This document shows, one piece after another, positions 11,801-20,909 of a DNA stretch of 64,000 nucleotides. Every line of letters starts with the position of its first letter. The first letter of the stretch is position 1. The notes under the pieces were generated by a model that was not told the origin of the DNA, searched no databases, and saw nothing but the letters and a program-made list of their open reading frames with translations. The position numbers were made by a program, and so were the translations under genes. Source of the DNA: Phymatolithon calcareum (lineage: Eukaryota; Rhodophyta; Florideophyceae; Hapalidiales); assembly GCA_977006965.1 (NCBI GenBank), contig OZ345368.1, positions 868,001 to 932,000 of the forward strand, written 5' to 3'.

Positions 11801-13042
11801 CCGTGCTGCATCATTTGCAAATGCCGGTACACCATTGCTCTTCCCGTCCGACGGCGAAACTGGTGCTGTAGTCATCTCTACGTCCTTCTCATCGGCAGCC
11901 TTGATTCCATTCGAATTGGCCATCGTTTCCAGTTGTCGGTGCTTGATGTGTGGGGAAGAAGGGTTAGCCTTATTATTTGCGTCAGAAATAGGTGGGGGAT
12001 GTGCAGAAGGATCTCTCCGATGTCGCCGACCTAAGATTTTTTCCATAGCACGGTGGGCGTAGATACTGGGGGCAAGGTTATCGATATCAATTCCAGCGAA
12101 TGGATTGTCAGCTGGGGAATCATCAGCAACATCAGAGGCAAGGAAATCTGCATTTTCTTCGTCATCGTCGAGTAGTTCCAATGCGCTATGTCGCCCCCGA
12201 GTGCTCCGTGCCGGATTCCTTCGGCCGGTCAACTCTGGCGTCTTAGATTTGACAATTCTTCCTCCTCCCTTTCCTGTACTTTTTCCACGAATGGTGCGGA
12301 TTCCTTTGCCTCGACTGCTCCCAGACGACGGCTTTGCCGCCTTACCGGAAAGAGGTACGGAAGATTTCCTCTTTGCCGGAGTGCGATCGTCATCTTCCTC
12401 CTCGTCATCATCGTCATCTTCGTCGTCATCCTCCTCGACATGATGCATGGGTACATCATCATCGTCCTCCATGTCATCACTATCATCAACGTCCATTTCT
12501 TCTTCTTCATCATCGTCATCATCAACAATTTCGTCGCTCGGGGCGAGGAACCTTCGGCTTTGTACAGGTTTCTTCCCCGCAACCTTTTTCTTCGAGTTGG
12601 ACTTACGGGCGCCTCCAGAAATTCTGCGAGTTTTGGACAACTTCTTCACAGACCCGCCGCGGTGAGCGACATGGGGGCGCGAAACTTCCTTACCGCTCTC
12701 CTCCTCATCGTCGTCATCGTCAAAGTCACGGTCAGTGCTGGCACTTGCACGATCGCCGCGGTATGCTCGTGAATGGATCTTCTTGGGAGCTTTGATAACA
12801 ACTTCGTCATCCGAGTCATCGTCATCATCTGAGTCGGAATGCATTCGACGAGGCGGACGCGCGGTGCCACGACGAGTATTCCTTGAACGTCGCAGAAGAT
12901 GTCCGCGCGGGGCGGAGTCAACGGAACCGGACACGGAGACGGAGACGGAGCCGGAATCCGAGACGGGGACGCGACGCGTCGGCGCACGGTCGTCATCGTC
13001 GGCCGAGCTGCTGCTATCGTATGCCGGGCGCGGGCGCGGCAT
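5840..13042 (-). CDS. CHD-type (class III-like) chromatin remodeller with C-terminal FYRN/FYRC domains
   Basis: Intron-free ORF of 2,400 codons. Order of parts: acidic/Ser-rich and basic N-terminus (1-450); tandem chromodomains (about 455-503, YLVKWKHLSY; 527-585, YFVKWCALPYSDSSWE); SNF2 ATPase (about 612-1080) with DEMGLGKT (639-646), DEAH (749-752), LLTGTPIQNN and the helicase C part (YERIDGRVRG, LCTRAGGQGINL, QARCHRIGQ). The wording around these motifs resembles the CHD6-9/Kismet class more than CHD1 or Mi-2. A SANT/SLIDE-like stretch lies near 1250-1345 and a Lys/Glu-rich coiled region follows mid-protein. Residues about 2144-2288 match the FYRN-FYRC pair (GVLTIEKLGDVD, YPIGYRAVREY, then SGPEYFGLS). 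Expected role: ATP-driven nucleosome remodelling in the nucleus. The FYR pair on a CHD protein is unusual; see findings. ATG at 13042. Confidence 0.95.
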   Translation of the reverse strand: MPRPRPAYDSSSSADDDDRAPTRRVPVSDSGSVSVSVSGSVDSAPRGHLLRRSRNTRRGTARPPRRMHSDSDDDDDSDDEVVIKAPKKIHSRAYRGDRASASTDRDFDDDDDEEESGKEVSRPHVAHRGGSVKKLSKTRRISGGARKSNSKKKVAGKKPVQSRRFLAPSDEIVDDDDDEEEEMDVDDSDDMEDDDDVPMHHVEEDDDEDDDDDEEEDDDRTPAKRKSSVPLSGKAAKPSSGSSRGKGIRTIRGKSTGKGGGRIVKSKTPELTGRRNPARSTRGRHSALELLDDDEENADFLASDVADDSPADNPFAGIDIDNLAPSIYAHRAMEKILGRRHRRDPSAHPPPISDANNKANPSSPHIKHRQLETMANSNGIKAADEKDVEMTTAPVSPSDGKSNGVPAFANDAARQTNSLPNSAAKPPLPSKDGYSKPSILSPSSRRDAANKAVAPTKPGESEYEYLVKWKHLSYIHCEWVDESVVLKQSQGKSRLRRFLRKQEFVDLQRGTANNLSPDSEEDELIPEDFVTIDRVLSDRINARDEPEYFVKWCALPYSDSSWELAEDVKDDNKIAEYRKRNERPPEEMLTLKPRPLASDYKTLPMPTFRNDGALRDYQMEGFNWLVSCWYNQQGCILADEMGLGKTIQSVSYINELFAGRNILGPFLVLAPLSTLGHWQREFQNWTELNTIVYHGSTESRRIIQEYEWSYGTPQKGPPFKWHVMITTYETILQDANKLKYINWKSMVVDEAHRLKNRASRLVDELKNFKAEHRVLLTGTPIQNNSLEVWALLNFLEPAQFMSEKEFAEKFGDIKDAETVDSLKALLRPFLLRRLKEDVEKSIPPKEETVVSVELTRVQKKWYRAMLEQNFSFLDKGAKSSNVGNLRNIVMELRKCCNHPYLIKGVEQIETAEFVPTEDRTPMRHLVEASGKMVLVDKLLPQLKKQGHRVLVFSQMIRVLDILEDYLLDKRWGYERIDGRVRGNDRQQAIDRFSKQDTDKFVFLLCTRAGGQGINLTVADTVIIYDSDWNPQNDVQAQARCHRIGQKTEVKVYRLITRGTYEQDMFDRASKKLGLDQAILQNMGKSAPLIGGPSKAGNKNKSTSLLNDMHRADIDSLLKKGAYDVFNEDNAAADAFTSEDIHQILSRRTKVLRSTAANAGPSEFSKAAFATKASFAAESENTKGPNVDLDDPDFWKKLMPEASAAPDPNIEVLPRRRRQTVRYQPKLGSDESDMDEEVSGDEGPAKFGANGKRLFNKGERHRLQRALLSMGWGRWHEILEFAGAPVTDRRNVDDVAQFCKGLMRFCWEITEKSLAEFPKGQTKIAEIKERMATILNEAFAPHRTIVGRARTKSKKSSRKRKSVSDEEDDEDKEQESEEDDESEEESEVEQDGEPDQYGNLLGPADPEVTNFTDPILFTDDYVAYLVRNGTSILERMELLSGIRTLELNGSLGEGSEMPVVGASGSQALDDWWDASFDRDLLRGTHKHGFGSYQQMLVDPDLVFRGRVQPPPVQQRQKESGASRNNTSNDGGSDSDGSGNGMSDVEGRKRSSSKKLSKTKLRREPNGKHADDDDDNSSSDSDDGNNTDDEKRQVMFVAPDELASRKWPQVNVLNVRVRKLVRGFVRMKKRAERQAKLSEENEKARLIKEEKRIAREQQREEQNLERERRLAEANRQWSKKEKSDFAKYMCTNGGPPLNNDGEPSWPLVKVRAVLPKKEPSAIAEYAKEFAEMCATMLVADEWCKRNKAHLSRYFEVMGPKLEDVLEKDKTDVVMNDKPESKPRKKRGGSRFTLQQMEDARVTIVNAKKFSERSAMIDLLRREVLTAMLDESVLKRVEKKGSPVGRERLPEWWLNNRVKVDIGLLQGVATHGFDQNQIALDESLPFRDLLAQAVIDYIRETLEDHTQTGRDFDADNFVIPANIQDVADPDILTFFPKDKMFAARTQRLINIILPKNNPENGSPGKTSAQKSKSGSKLAHRKRQHSVDDFDVKPVIRKGASKGGRGKAVKTDGGLLCTLNEGAVAGVIPNAFESVPGDKITRRLLRFLKQQKKIHSNVTLKLELPDWGPEEHDFGRVKADGSEYLIGVEEKPRPAKRRRTTGNAESNSKGESELRGSDAPVAGTRNAKDARVKESIMHKVELDENDKVVFPIRLGVLTIEKLGDVDPTRKAFHTERTIYPIGYRAVREYVSMVDITRQCKYVCEILDDGGPSPVFQVTCMDGEHFVKRDTSSSACWTHVMSAIRDATPDDRKRLHTTVSGPEYFGLSNSLVQELIQDLPGAELCEKYVRKTFVSPSKGKRGEARGDRKARVKEEPAPVKEMKPKRAKRRPERYRDDSDEELPPVAQPIETEEVKELENGALDDVNMCDEGDSERRLHVAGPPDDNAALDESCGEDVMRASGDED
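6179..6613 (-). other. FYRN/FYRC-coding segment of the CHD gene
   Basis: This segment codes for residues about 2144-2288 of the remodeller. The visible pattern is a conserved Gly-Asp turn, FH, a YPIGYRA-REY block and a Cys-Tyr-Cys core (CKYVCEI) for FYRN. It is followed by an SGPEYFGLSNSLVQELIQ helix and LPGAELCEKY for FYRC. The reading frame is continuous with the ATPase, so there is no sign of assembly joining. Confidence 0.8.
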
Positions 13043-13118
13043 GGCGCGGGAGCGTTAGCGGTTGCGCGGCGGTTGGTTGGTTTGTTAGGTAGTGGGGGTT
13101 CTCTTGGAGGTTGATAGC

Positions 13119-13157
13119 GGTGGTGGTGGTGGTGGTGGTGGTGGTGGTGGTGGTGGT
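13119..13157. repeat. GGT trinucleotide microsatellite upstream of the CHD gene
   Basis: An almost uninterrupted run of (GGT)n lies about 80-115 bp upstream of the CHD start codon, in its presumed promoter or 5' leader. Such a run is expected to be length-variable. No TATA box is obvious nearby. Confidence 0.9.
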
Positions 13158-13161
13158 GTTG

Positions 13162-13930
13162 GAGAGTGCGTGGTGGGCGGGACGGAGGGTCAGTGGGAGG
13201 GCATAATATATCTATGAACGGCGGCGGTAGCGCAATGTGGAGTAATTGCGGTAATTATTTTGGGGTTCGGTGGAGGAATTGGGGGATGTGTTGCTGGTGT
13301 GATTGTAGTTGCTGGCCGACACTGACTTGATTGTGTCACAATTTGTGTGGCTTTGCAACCGACGCAGGTTTGGATTGGCCCCACGCGGTTGTTGCCGCAA
13401 GCGTTGGAGCGCAAGAAAATGTTTGTGAAAAGCATGCTCTTTTTGAGCGCATCCAAAAAACATTTCTCGAGCATCGCGATCATCCAAATGCCGCACACGC
13501 GTGCTTCGTGGCAAATATTTATTACTTACATCCATAAGTCCCTGTCTCCGTACCCTAAATATATTACAGCCCCCGCGACCCCTCTAAATCAATTATTGAC
13601 TTTCTTGCCATGCCAAGCCAACCCCCGTCGCTCCGTGCCTCTGTGCAAATCCGCATCATAACCAACCGTCTGCTCATCCCCGCCTCCACGGCGAAAATGA
13701 CGCAGATGCTAATACTGTACTCGAGCCGGCCCCTATGATAATCACGTCGTGCGCTAGTACTGTACAGTACTCCGCCGCTGCGACAGCTGCTGCTGCACAT
13801 CGTGATGATGGATGGGCGGTGACTGAAAAACTTAAGTTTCGTGCCTGCCACGTGCCAGCCTATCCTCGTGCAATCTTTATTAGAATACAGGTGTATATCA
13901 TCTGCTCGCTCATCATCTCAGGCACTCAAT
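13162..13930. other. Intergenic, no gene supported
   Basis: I see only short overlapping frames with no recognisable domain (for example 104 codons at 13347-13661). It probably contains the CHD promoter at its left end. Confidence 0.5.
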
Positions 13931-14070
13931 CCAACGGCTTGATTTTTGCCGACACCACAATTCCAACACAACACAACACAACACAACACAACACCCAACA
14001 TTGTGAGCTGTCCAAGCACGACCACCACATCCCCTGCCAAGTACTGTAGCATCACGCTCAACGGCACCAG
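13931..14070 (+). repeat. Dispersed repeat F, copy 1, with an ACAAC pentamer expansion
   Basis: TTTTTGCCGACACCACA..CCAACA..CTGTCCAAGCACGA..CATCCCCTG is shared, inverted, with 24440-24545. This copy carries an extra (ACACA/ACAAC)n run at about 13967-13998 that the other copy lacks. A coding origin is possible (FADTT[IV]PTQH in both) but unproven. Confidence 0.7.
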
Positions 14071-14773
14071 GGAAAAATTGCAACCGCCTGCGTCGTTATC
14101 GCCACCCCAAGCTCTTTTGTAGTCGGAGGACCATAGACGGGCCATGCCATGTATGCAGACTATGTCGTTTACCGACGTCGGGCGTTTCTGAAGGCTTTGC
14201 CACAGTTGCCTCATTAGAGCTCTGAAAATAATTGCTTGCTTGCTCACTCCTTCCTTGTTAGCACAAAACGATAAGGAGGTACTTTTGCAAGTAAACCCTC
14301 ACCAACGTTTCAGGTCGTCCCCCATCTCAACATTATGTACCTTTATCCCGTCTTCAAGCAGACCTGCCTTGCAGTGACGCTTACCCTTCTCCAAGAGTAA
14401 CGGCAGCTTCCGTATACGGAAGCCGTCCATATCATAGCGTTGTCCAGCTATGATATGTACAGCTTGAGTCAGCCACATCAACTAGAATGTTAGAATTGGT
14501 TGATCAACCTTTTTTCAAATAAAAATCAACCCATTCAATTCGCAGGTCAGGCATTTTGGAAACTAAAAACATTTTACAATAATTTTCTCTATTTCTATTC
14601 CGATTCCCTCAGGGCACATAATTGGCTAGCAGTTTGGCACTGCACTGCTGCGATAGGTTTGTCAAGTAATTAGCAAATCATACTACAGTACGCATTTCTG
14701 CATTCCTGCGAGCTGTATGAAACTGAGAACCGGCAACAGTTTGTCCCAATCCACTTACTTCTCATATGATATG
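14070..14773. other. Intergenic, no gene supported
   Basis: AT-rich in its right half, with short frames only. Nothing else was recognised. Confidence 0.5.
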
Positions 14774-14834
14774 TTCACACGTTTCACACCGGTGGTGAGG
14801 GGCATACCCCTCATCACCAGTGTGAACGTGTGAA
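14774..14834. repeat. Inverted repeat (hairpin), about 28-bp arms
   Basis: The arms TTCACACG..GGTGAGGGG and CCCCTCATCACC..CGTGTGAA pair around a 4-nt CATA loop, with about three differences or gaps. It lies about 670 bp upstream of the peroxidase gene. It could be a small foldback element or a regulatory hairpin; the sequence does not decide. Confidence 0.85.
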
Positions 14835-15410
14835 GGAGTGAAGAATCAAGTAAGTCAGAATATCGGCGATCTCCTATCGTTCTCATGATCCCCATACAAG
14901 CTGTAAAAACGCGACATTCAAGCAATTTTTCGGAGGAAACGATTTTGTAAAGAAGGGCAGAGGCATATTTGGCGAATAAGAGACCTCTCAGCAGATAATA
15001 ATCCCCGAGAATTTACTTTCTCTCTTTCCTATTTCATGGCGAGTGTAACTTCAACATCGTCGAAATGATCGGACGAGGTCTCTCAAGGGGCTGTTCTTGT
15101 TGGCACTGTTTTGTATGGTAGCTGAAATTCTTAAGGAGGAGAGACAGCCTTGGATCTACTGGTACAAACAGCTTTCATTTTTGGGTATTTGCTCCACAGG
15201 CAGAACGGTCAAAATCATGGGCATACAAACTGCGCCAACACATTTTTCTTAAATTCTCGAATCACTTCATCCATCGCTCAATAAGATGCTATTCCTGGTG
15301 CGAGAAGCTCGTCAATGTCGGAGTAATAAATTCGCGGAACCGCACGCTCCAGCTCGAGTTCAACAAATGAGGTCGTCTGATCATTGCCCAGAATTTCCCC
15401 CGTCAATTTT
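14835..15410. other. Peroxidase upstream region
   Basis: No gene is supported. The right end holds the TATA box of the peroxidase gene. Confidence 0.5.
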
Positions 15411-15414
15411 CGCA

Positions 15415-15420
15415 TATAAA
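15415..15420 (+). promoter_or_regulatory. TATA box of the haem peroxidase gene
   Basis: GCATATAAAAGCGC is a canonical TATA-like site 84 bp upstream of the ATG at 15504, which leaves a leader of about 55 nt. The spacing fits a core promoter. Confidence 0.6.
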
Positions 15421-15503
15421 AGCGCACCCCGCTTTGACAGAGCAGCAATGACTAGTCAACTGCCCAGAGCTTCCACACTATTCCCAAAAAGCTTGAAGGA
15501 CCC

Positions 15504-17144
15504 ATGGTTTCCGCCAAGGCTACTACCCTATGTGCGTTTTCGTTCCTACTCTTGGCGTCGCTTGCCTCATCTGCGCAGGGAAGAAAGTCACGCTTTCATT
15601 TTAGAAAGGCATCTCATTCCTTCCAGACAGTCTCCCAGAATAGTATTGCACCGGAATGCAAAGGTTGGGTCACTAAAATGATGCACAACGGAACCTGCAA
15701 TAACAGTATCAAGTCCAAGCAAGGTTCTTCTCACACTGCCTTCAAGCTCCTGTTCAAACCGTCTAATCGAGATCCTCGCAGCAACGATTATCCTAGTCCC
15801 CGGCTTGTATCCAATATTGTTTGCGACGAATCAGACACCGTCGTCAACAGTCGCGACATCACTGAGTTTTGGACTTTCTTTGGCCAGATTCTTGATCACA
15901 CCATTGCAGAAACCCATGTCGGCAAAGAGACCATGGACATCCCTATCCCGGCCGACGACGAATTCTTCCCGCAAGGTGGAGTCATTCCGTTTACCCGTAC
16001 GGCCAAGAAGAAAACACCCCTTGGTTTGTCTCCAGAGAACGTTATTTCATCTTATGTTGATGGCTCAAGTGTGTACGGCGTCACTGATTCCCTCAGCGAC
16101 AAGCTCCGAGAAAAGAGCGGTGGCAAAATGAAACTGGGGAGCAATGGTCTTCTTCCACAGACTAAAAAGAAAATGTTCAAGGCTGGTGACTCTCGAGTCA
16201 ACGAGAACCCTGCCCTACAGGCCATGCACACGCTATTCGTTCTTGAGCACAACCGCGTCTGTAATGAGCTGGCGAAGGAGTTTCCTACCTGGGACGACGA
16301 AAAGATGTATGGCGAAGCCCGCCGTATTGTCGCAGCTGAGTTCCAAAGGATTACTTTCTACGAGTTTGTGCCTGCTATTCTGGGTGAAGACCTGCCGGAC
16401 TACAAGGGTTACAAGCATTGGATCGATGGCTCTATTTCCAATGAGTTTGCCACCTCCATTTACCGTGTTGGACACACACTGATCAACCCTAAGTTCACGC
16501 TATACACTAAGACTGGTAACAAGTATACTCTGTTCCTGAATCAGACTTTTTTCAAGACAGAAGTCCTTCTGCAGGACAACATTGATGGTGTGCTTCGTGG
16601 AATCCTTAACACCAAGGCGGCAGAAGTTGACGTGAAGATTACGAGTGAGCTACGCAATGTCCTCACGCTCGGTACCCCGCTAAAGGTCGATCTTGTGTCG
16701 CTCAATATCCAACGTGGGCGAGACCACGCGATACCATCGTACAACGAGCTACGCAAGCTTTACGGTCTCGGGAAGTACCGCTACTTTTCACAGATCACGA
16801 AGAACAGGGACGTTGTTAAGAATCTGCAGAATGTGTACGGAGGAGATATTGAAAAGATAGACCCTTGGATTGGTGGTCTTGCTGAAGATCATCTCAAGAA
16901 GGGTTCACTGGGAGAGCTTTTCGCAAAGGCATGGAAAGACGAATTCACTCGTATGCGAGATGGCAACCGCTTCTATTTTGAAAACAAGGATTATTTTGAC
17001 AAGGAAATCTTGGCTAAATCTAAAACTGTTCATACCCTTCTTGAGAAGGAGAAAAAGGGAGGTACGATGAGGAGAATCATTCTCCAGAATACTGTTATTC
17101 CTGAGGAGCATGTCCCCAAGAATGTGTTCAGGCTCACACACTAG
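15504..17144 (+). CDS. Animal-type haem peroxidase (peroxidase-cyclooxygenase superfamily), secreted
   Basis: A 546-aa protein starting with a signal peptide (residues 1-26, hydrophobic AFSFLLLASLASSAQG). Superfamily landmarks seen: the distal motif FFGQILDHTIAE with Asp131 and His132; the Ca-loop-like SSYVDGSSVYGVTDSLS (182-198); AGDSRVNENPAL with Arg231; MHTLFVLEHNRVCNEL; the proximal haem ligand His324 in YRVGHTLINP; and LNIQRGRDHAIPSYNELR (about 400-417). In myeloperoxidase-like enzymes the distal stretch is DHD, the last Asp binding calcium; here it is DHT. Length fits a minimal single-domain enzyme. Expected reaction: H2O2-dependent one-electron or halide oxidation outside the cell or in the secretory route. 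The ATG at 15504 lies 84 bp after a TATA box. No introns. Confidence 0.93.
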   Translation: MVSAKATTLCAFSFLLLASLASSAQGRKSRFHFRKASHSFQTVSQNSIAPECKGWVTKMMHNGTCNNSIKSKQGSSHTAFKLLFKPSNRDPRSNDYPSPRLVSNIVCDESDTVVNSRDITEFWTFFGQILDHTIAETHVGKETMDIPIPADDEFFPQGGVIPFTRTAKKKTPLGLSPENVISSYVDGSSVYGVTDSLSDKLREKSGGKMKLGSNGLLPQTKKKMFKAGDSRVNENPALQAMHTLFVLEHNRVCNELAKEFPTWDDEKMYGEARRIVAAEFQRITFYEFVPAILGEDLPDYKGYKHWIDGSISNEFATSIYRVGHTLINPKFTLYTKTGNKYTLFLNQTFFKTEVLLQDNIDGVLRGILNTKAAEVDVKITSELRNVLTLGTPLKVDLVSLNIQRGRDHAIPSYNELRKLYGLGKYRYFSQITKNRDVVKNLQNVYGGDIEKIDPWIGGLAEDHLKKGSLGELFAKAWKDEFTRMRDGNRFYFENKDYFDKEILAKSKTVHTLLEKEKKGGTMRRIILQNTVIPEEHVPKNVFRLTH

Positions 17145-18230
17145 ATGAGATGAACAGCAAAGCTCTTACTCCCACTTCCAAAAGACGACTGCAAGATAAA
17201 TATTCCGTCAGTAAGTTATAGAAACGTCTCCCATGCTCTCCAAGAGAGTGAGGGATAAGATTTCTTCACTATAAATTAAGATGGACCCGATATTGTTCTC
17301 CTTCATCTGTTTTGCAGAGCGGGTTTAGAAACCTGAAGAGAAGAAGCAACGAAATGCACAGGGAAACTACTGTATAGTAGTATCGTTCGCAAGGCTACGG
17401 ACGATTCGAAAAGACATTAAACCAGATATAGTCGGAAGTCCAGTTGGGGAGCAGTAGGATTGGATGAAGCTCAGAACGAAAGAGTTAGATAGGCGCAACG
17501 TTGAGCCCGAGGCTATTGTTTGCGATGGACTAGCACTCGGAATAATGAAAGTTCCGAGCCCCATCGTCGCTGAGATCCAGACTCTTACAAACAGATAGTG
17601 GCGAGGAAGCGGAATTGATCACAGTTGAAAGAGGTGTGCCTCAACAATGCCCTTGGACCAACGCTTATCCAACATGCCGTGGACACTTTTGCAATTGAGC
17701 GGGATGAAAATCACGTACGCATACCCAACGAGCCGTGCAAGCTGTTCACCGACGGTGGCAATGTGCCTGCAATCACTGCACGGTGTCTCCAGTGCGTTCG
17801 AGTTCGGATCAAAGAGTAGACTGGCGAGAACCACTTGTTGTGACACACTTACAAGCGTGCCATATTCTTTCTACTTGCCATTTAAGAGGATTATCTCAAG
17901 CTGCTCTTGGGCAGATCCACATGGTTACGGTTATCGTAGAAGTAGTAGATACTTACGGTACATCAAGTTGCACAAAATGCCGTCCTTTGGGGACTGTATA
18001 TTGACTTCCATACCGCCATCGGAATGAGGTCATCTCCTCGTCCGGGACTCTGATAGGGACAGAATGCCCGTGCGTTCATGCTCATCGTTTGGTCGGCCCC
18101 ATCTCGGTAGGTGCAGAGCGTTCTAGTTCCATGATTAGTTGATACTCATCCCAATACGCCTTAGATTACAGCGCACAGCGGACCGGGGCGTTCTTGATGT
18201 GGCACATGCAAACAAAGCACGCAATATAGC
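17145..18230. other. Peroxidase 3' region and unassigned sequence
   Basis: Short frames occur on both strands (126 codons at 17647-18027), none with a recognisable motif. ATAAAT and ATAAATTAAG sequences near 17199 and 17270 could serve as poly(A) signals for the peroxidase transcript. Confidence 0.4.
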
Positions 18231-18641
18231 TCACGTTCGGACAATTGGGAGGTACTTTGAAGTCGATAATGGAGAGTTAAGTACCTTGAAGCAGTCATCA
18301 GTGAGGAAAAAAAACTCCGACTCCAGGCAAATAAGTCCAAGAAACTCCTTGACATCTTGGAATAGGCGCGAAGCATGCGCAAATGGCGTGTGTCCATAAA
18401 GCTCACCGTGACTGTACAAGCACCTCATGAGGTCAACATGCGAATGTGCGCTGTACCTCACACCATGCACATTCAAGGTGTCGACTGAAGTCGAGAACGT
18501 GGAGTCAATGTGTCTTGAGCAGACACTAGGATATCTTGACAGATACAGAGCGTTGTGGCTAATCCTACTGCATAGAATAGGTGAGACAAAGTTGCAAGAC
18601 TTTTCGCCCAGAGGCCGATCAGAAGACAAGCGCTTGCACAA
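18231..18641 (-). other. Possible ORF, 136 codons, weakly ankyrin-like
   Basis: The frame contains SHVDLMRCLYSHGELYGHTPFAHASRLF, where GHTPFAHAS followed by a VKEFL helix resembles one ankyrin repeat (GxTPLHxA..xLL). A single repeat is weak evidence and the flanks are not convincingly coding. It may be a fragment of a decayed gene or a chance frame. Confidence 0.25.
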
Positions 18642-19249
18642 AAGAGCTCTTGGTGCGGGTCATAGCCATGTTCGAGGAAGACAATGACCTAGTCTCTAGA
18701 ACGAGTTGCATTTCACAAAATGGACTGTTCCCCGAATGGGACGCCAGGACTGGCTTGCTTTTGAAAATACCACTTCCTTGAACGGCTCCAGACGTGTTGG
18801 GCAATAAAACTGCTGCATTTTTTTTTCATCATCAAGTATCATACAAACGACTTATCCCATCCAGAGGAGCGATTGGCCATGCAAACCAATCCACGCCCTG
18901 CCACGCCTCAGAGCTACAAAAATATGATACCTATTTGTAGCCAATATGACTCTGACGCATGTCCTACAATTTGTGAACAAAACGTAGGACGTGCGTGTTG
19001 GGTACACCTACAGTAGTGGTACCGCCTTGGCGCACACAGAACTGTAAATTACCAGTAATGATACCAACAGCCCTGTCAGAGCCACCTTGGTGCTCCACGT
19101 TCATTCCCAAAACCAGCGCTCGTCAGGCGCTCGCGCCAACAGTCCATCCAAAACTGCTTCTCTAATCGCGCTTGCAGGCGTCGGCCTGTCACCACATTCA
19201 TCTCAGATACCGCTCAACGCAGGGCCATCAACCATCAACGAATCACACT
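18642..19249. other. Upstream region of the first Cys-rich gene
   Basis: No gene or clear TATA box was seen. Confidence 0.45.
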
Positions 19250-19870
19250 ATGGCGGTACACTTTGCGCTTCGATTTGCCGCTCTTTCCTCCGTGCTCGTG
19301 TTCGCAATAGCGACGGACGTGTTTAGAGGGTCCTCAAGGTTGAACGAAATCTGCGAAAAGAACTTGCACTGTACTAAGCCAAATTCGTGCATTCCGATAG
19401 GCAATAGGAATATCTGCCGTCCACGCAGTTCGGTGGGTAATCCCTGTAATGATGTGGAGGACTGCAAGGACAAGCTGCGTTGCATTAACAGTGTCTGCGC
19501 TCCGGCTGCGAAGGAGGGCACACCATGCGGGCAATATATCAAAGACGAAGATTGCGAGGCGGGTTTTACGTGCATCAACAAGATATGCAGCGTCAAGAGC
19601 GTCATGGGCGGTCCGTGCGACGTGTTTTGGAATTGCAAGGACGATCTTGTATGCATCAAAAAAACGTGTCGGGTGAAAAGTCAGCACGGCGGGGATTGCG
19701 ATTCGTCTATCGATTGTGAAAACTCCATTTGCGCTTTGAATTCTAAAACCAAGGAGCATAAGTGCGACGCGGACTTCAGGTCCATTTTCGGATCCATTGT
19801 TGCTTTCGCATTCGTGATTGTCACTACCGGTACGCTTCAGTTTTTTGCTTGGAGATCTCACAGGAAATAA
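19250..19870 (+). CDS. Cys-rich single-pass membrane protein (Dickkopf-N-like modules), paralogue 1
   Basis: A 206-aa protein. Residues 1-22 form a signal peptide (MAVHFALRFAALSSVLVFAIA). Twenty cysteines follow in five modules of four (roughly 35-56, 66-83, 93-113, 123-140, 150-172), mostly CX5CX5CX4C. This resembles the Dickkopf N-terminal or EB-type cysteine-rich module. A membrane segment at about 178-200 (SIFGSIVAFAFVIVTTGTLQFF) ends in a short basic tail (WRSHRK), so it is a type I membrane protein with a Cys-rich ectodomain. I start at 19250 because the signal peptide begins there and the same MAVHFAL start is kept in the paralogue; an ATG 78 bp upstream is in frame but not conserved. 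No partner or ligand can be named. Convergent with the GTPase gene. Confidence 0.85.
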   Translation: MAVHFALRFAALSSVLVFAIATDVFRGSSRLNEICEKNLHCTKPNSCIPIGNRNICRPRSSVGNPCNDVEDCKDKLRCINSVCAPAAKEGTPCGQYIKDEDCEAGFTCINKICSVKSVMGGPCDVFWNCKDDLVCIKKTCRVKSQHGGDCDSSIDCENSICALNSKTKEHKCDADFRSIFGSIVAFAFVIVTTGTLQFFAWRSHRK

Positions 19871-20909
19871 GCCGAGTGAAGTTGCGTCACAGGCAGCGAC
19901 GTTGTACATTCACCTTCAATGTTTTTTGTACTTTGATTTTTCGTTCCCTGAAGCGCTCTCATAGCGAAAGTGATGGTGCCAGTAATAGTTTGTTTCGTAT
20001 ATCAGATTTTGCGTTGAAGCAAAACGATATTTCTTTTCAAGGATTTGCACGGAGAGGGTTCTGTGTGCAAACTTGTCGCTACGGCAGGGAACGTTGAATG
20101 CATGCGCAGGTGTGAGGGATGTGGTATATCCGTGTTGAAGTACTGGGTGAATCTGACGGGGACATCTTGGAGATGTCGAGAACTGTTATGCAGCCTCTAG
20201 AGGAAACGAAGCTGCGAGGATGATTAGGAGAATTTTTCTTGTAGTATGCCTTTTTGCTCACTTTCCGTCCTCTCTTTTGCGCAGCGGATCTAAAATACCA
20301 ATGAAAACCACGAACATGGTCGAACAAATAACTAGGAATTTTTAATTAAAATTAACCTATTGAAAATCCATTGGTAAGCAGTGCAGATAACTGTTCAGCT
20401 CTTCCACTCTGTGATCCTAGGGACATATTCGCAACAACGGTGATGCTGTACTGGCATTGTTTTAAGGTTTAGCAAATTTCAATGAATTACCAGGCTGCAC
20501 GAGACATAGACCGGTCCTCAGCAAGCGCCAAGGCGATAACTCGGAGCTTTGTGTGCGTGAGATAAACTTCGTCATTTCGAAATCAGAGAGATGGACAACT
20601 GCGTGGACGTATCCCAGCTATCACCACCAAACGTCAGTGGAACCCATCATTCATTGCACCCCCAGCGGAATTTGAGCCTTGAAGGATTACATCTCGCCGT
20701 CCCTCATCAAATGCGAATTTTCGGGTTAGCACGGAGGATGATAAATCGAGATGATGAACTCAGAGGACATTTTCATGAGAAACATCGCAACCCAGTCGAG
20801 GACCAGGCCAGTCCGCGCCTCGAACTCAGCTATCATCACCCACCAGTCACGGAACGCTTGGGTCCGTGTTTCGCGTCGATGAGAGAAGCACATAGAGAAA
20901 CAGCATCCT
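19871..20909. other. Intergenic between convergent genes
   Basis: About 1 kb holding the 3' ends of the Cys-rich gene and the CH-GTPase gene. It includes an AT-rich patch around 20330-20370. No gene is supported. Confidence 0.5.

Noticed and set aside
12105-13114. Several Ser-rich or Arg-rich plus-strand frames over the 5' part of the CHD gene
   Set aside because: They are shadows of Asp/Glu/Ser-repeat codons (GAT/GAC/TCA) of the real minus-strand gene.
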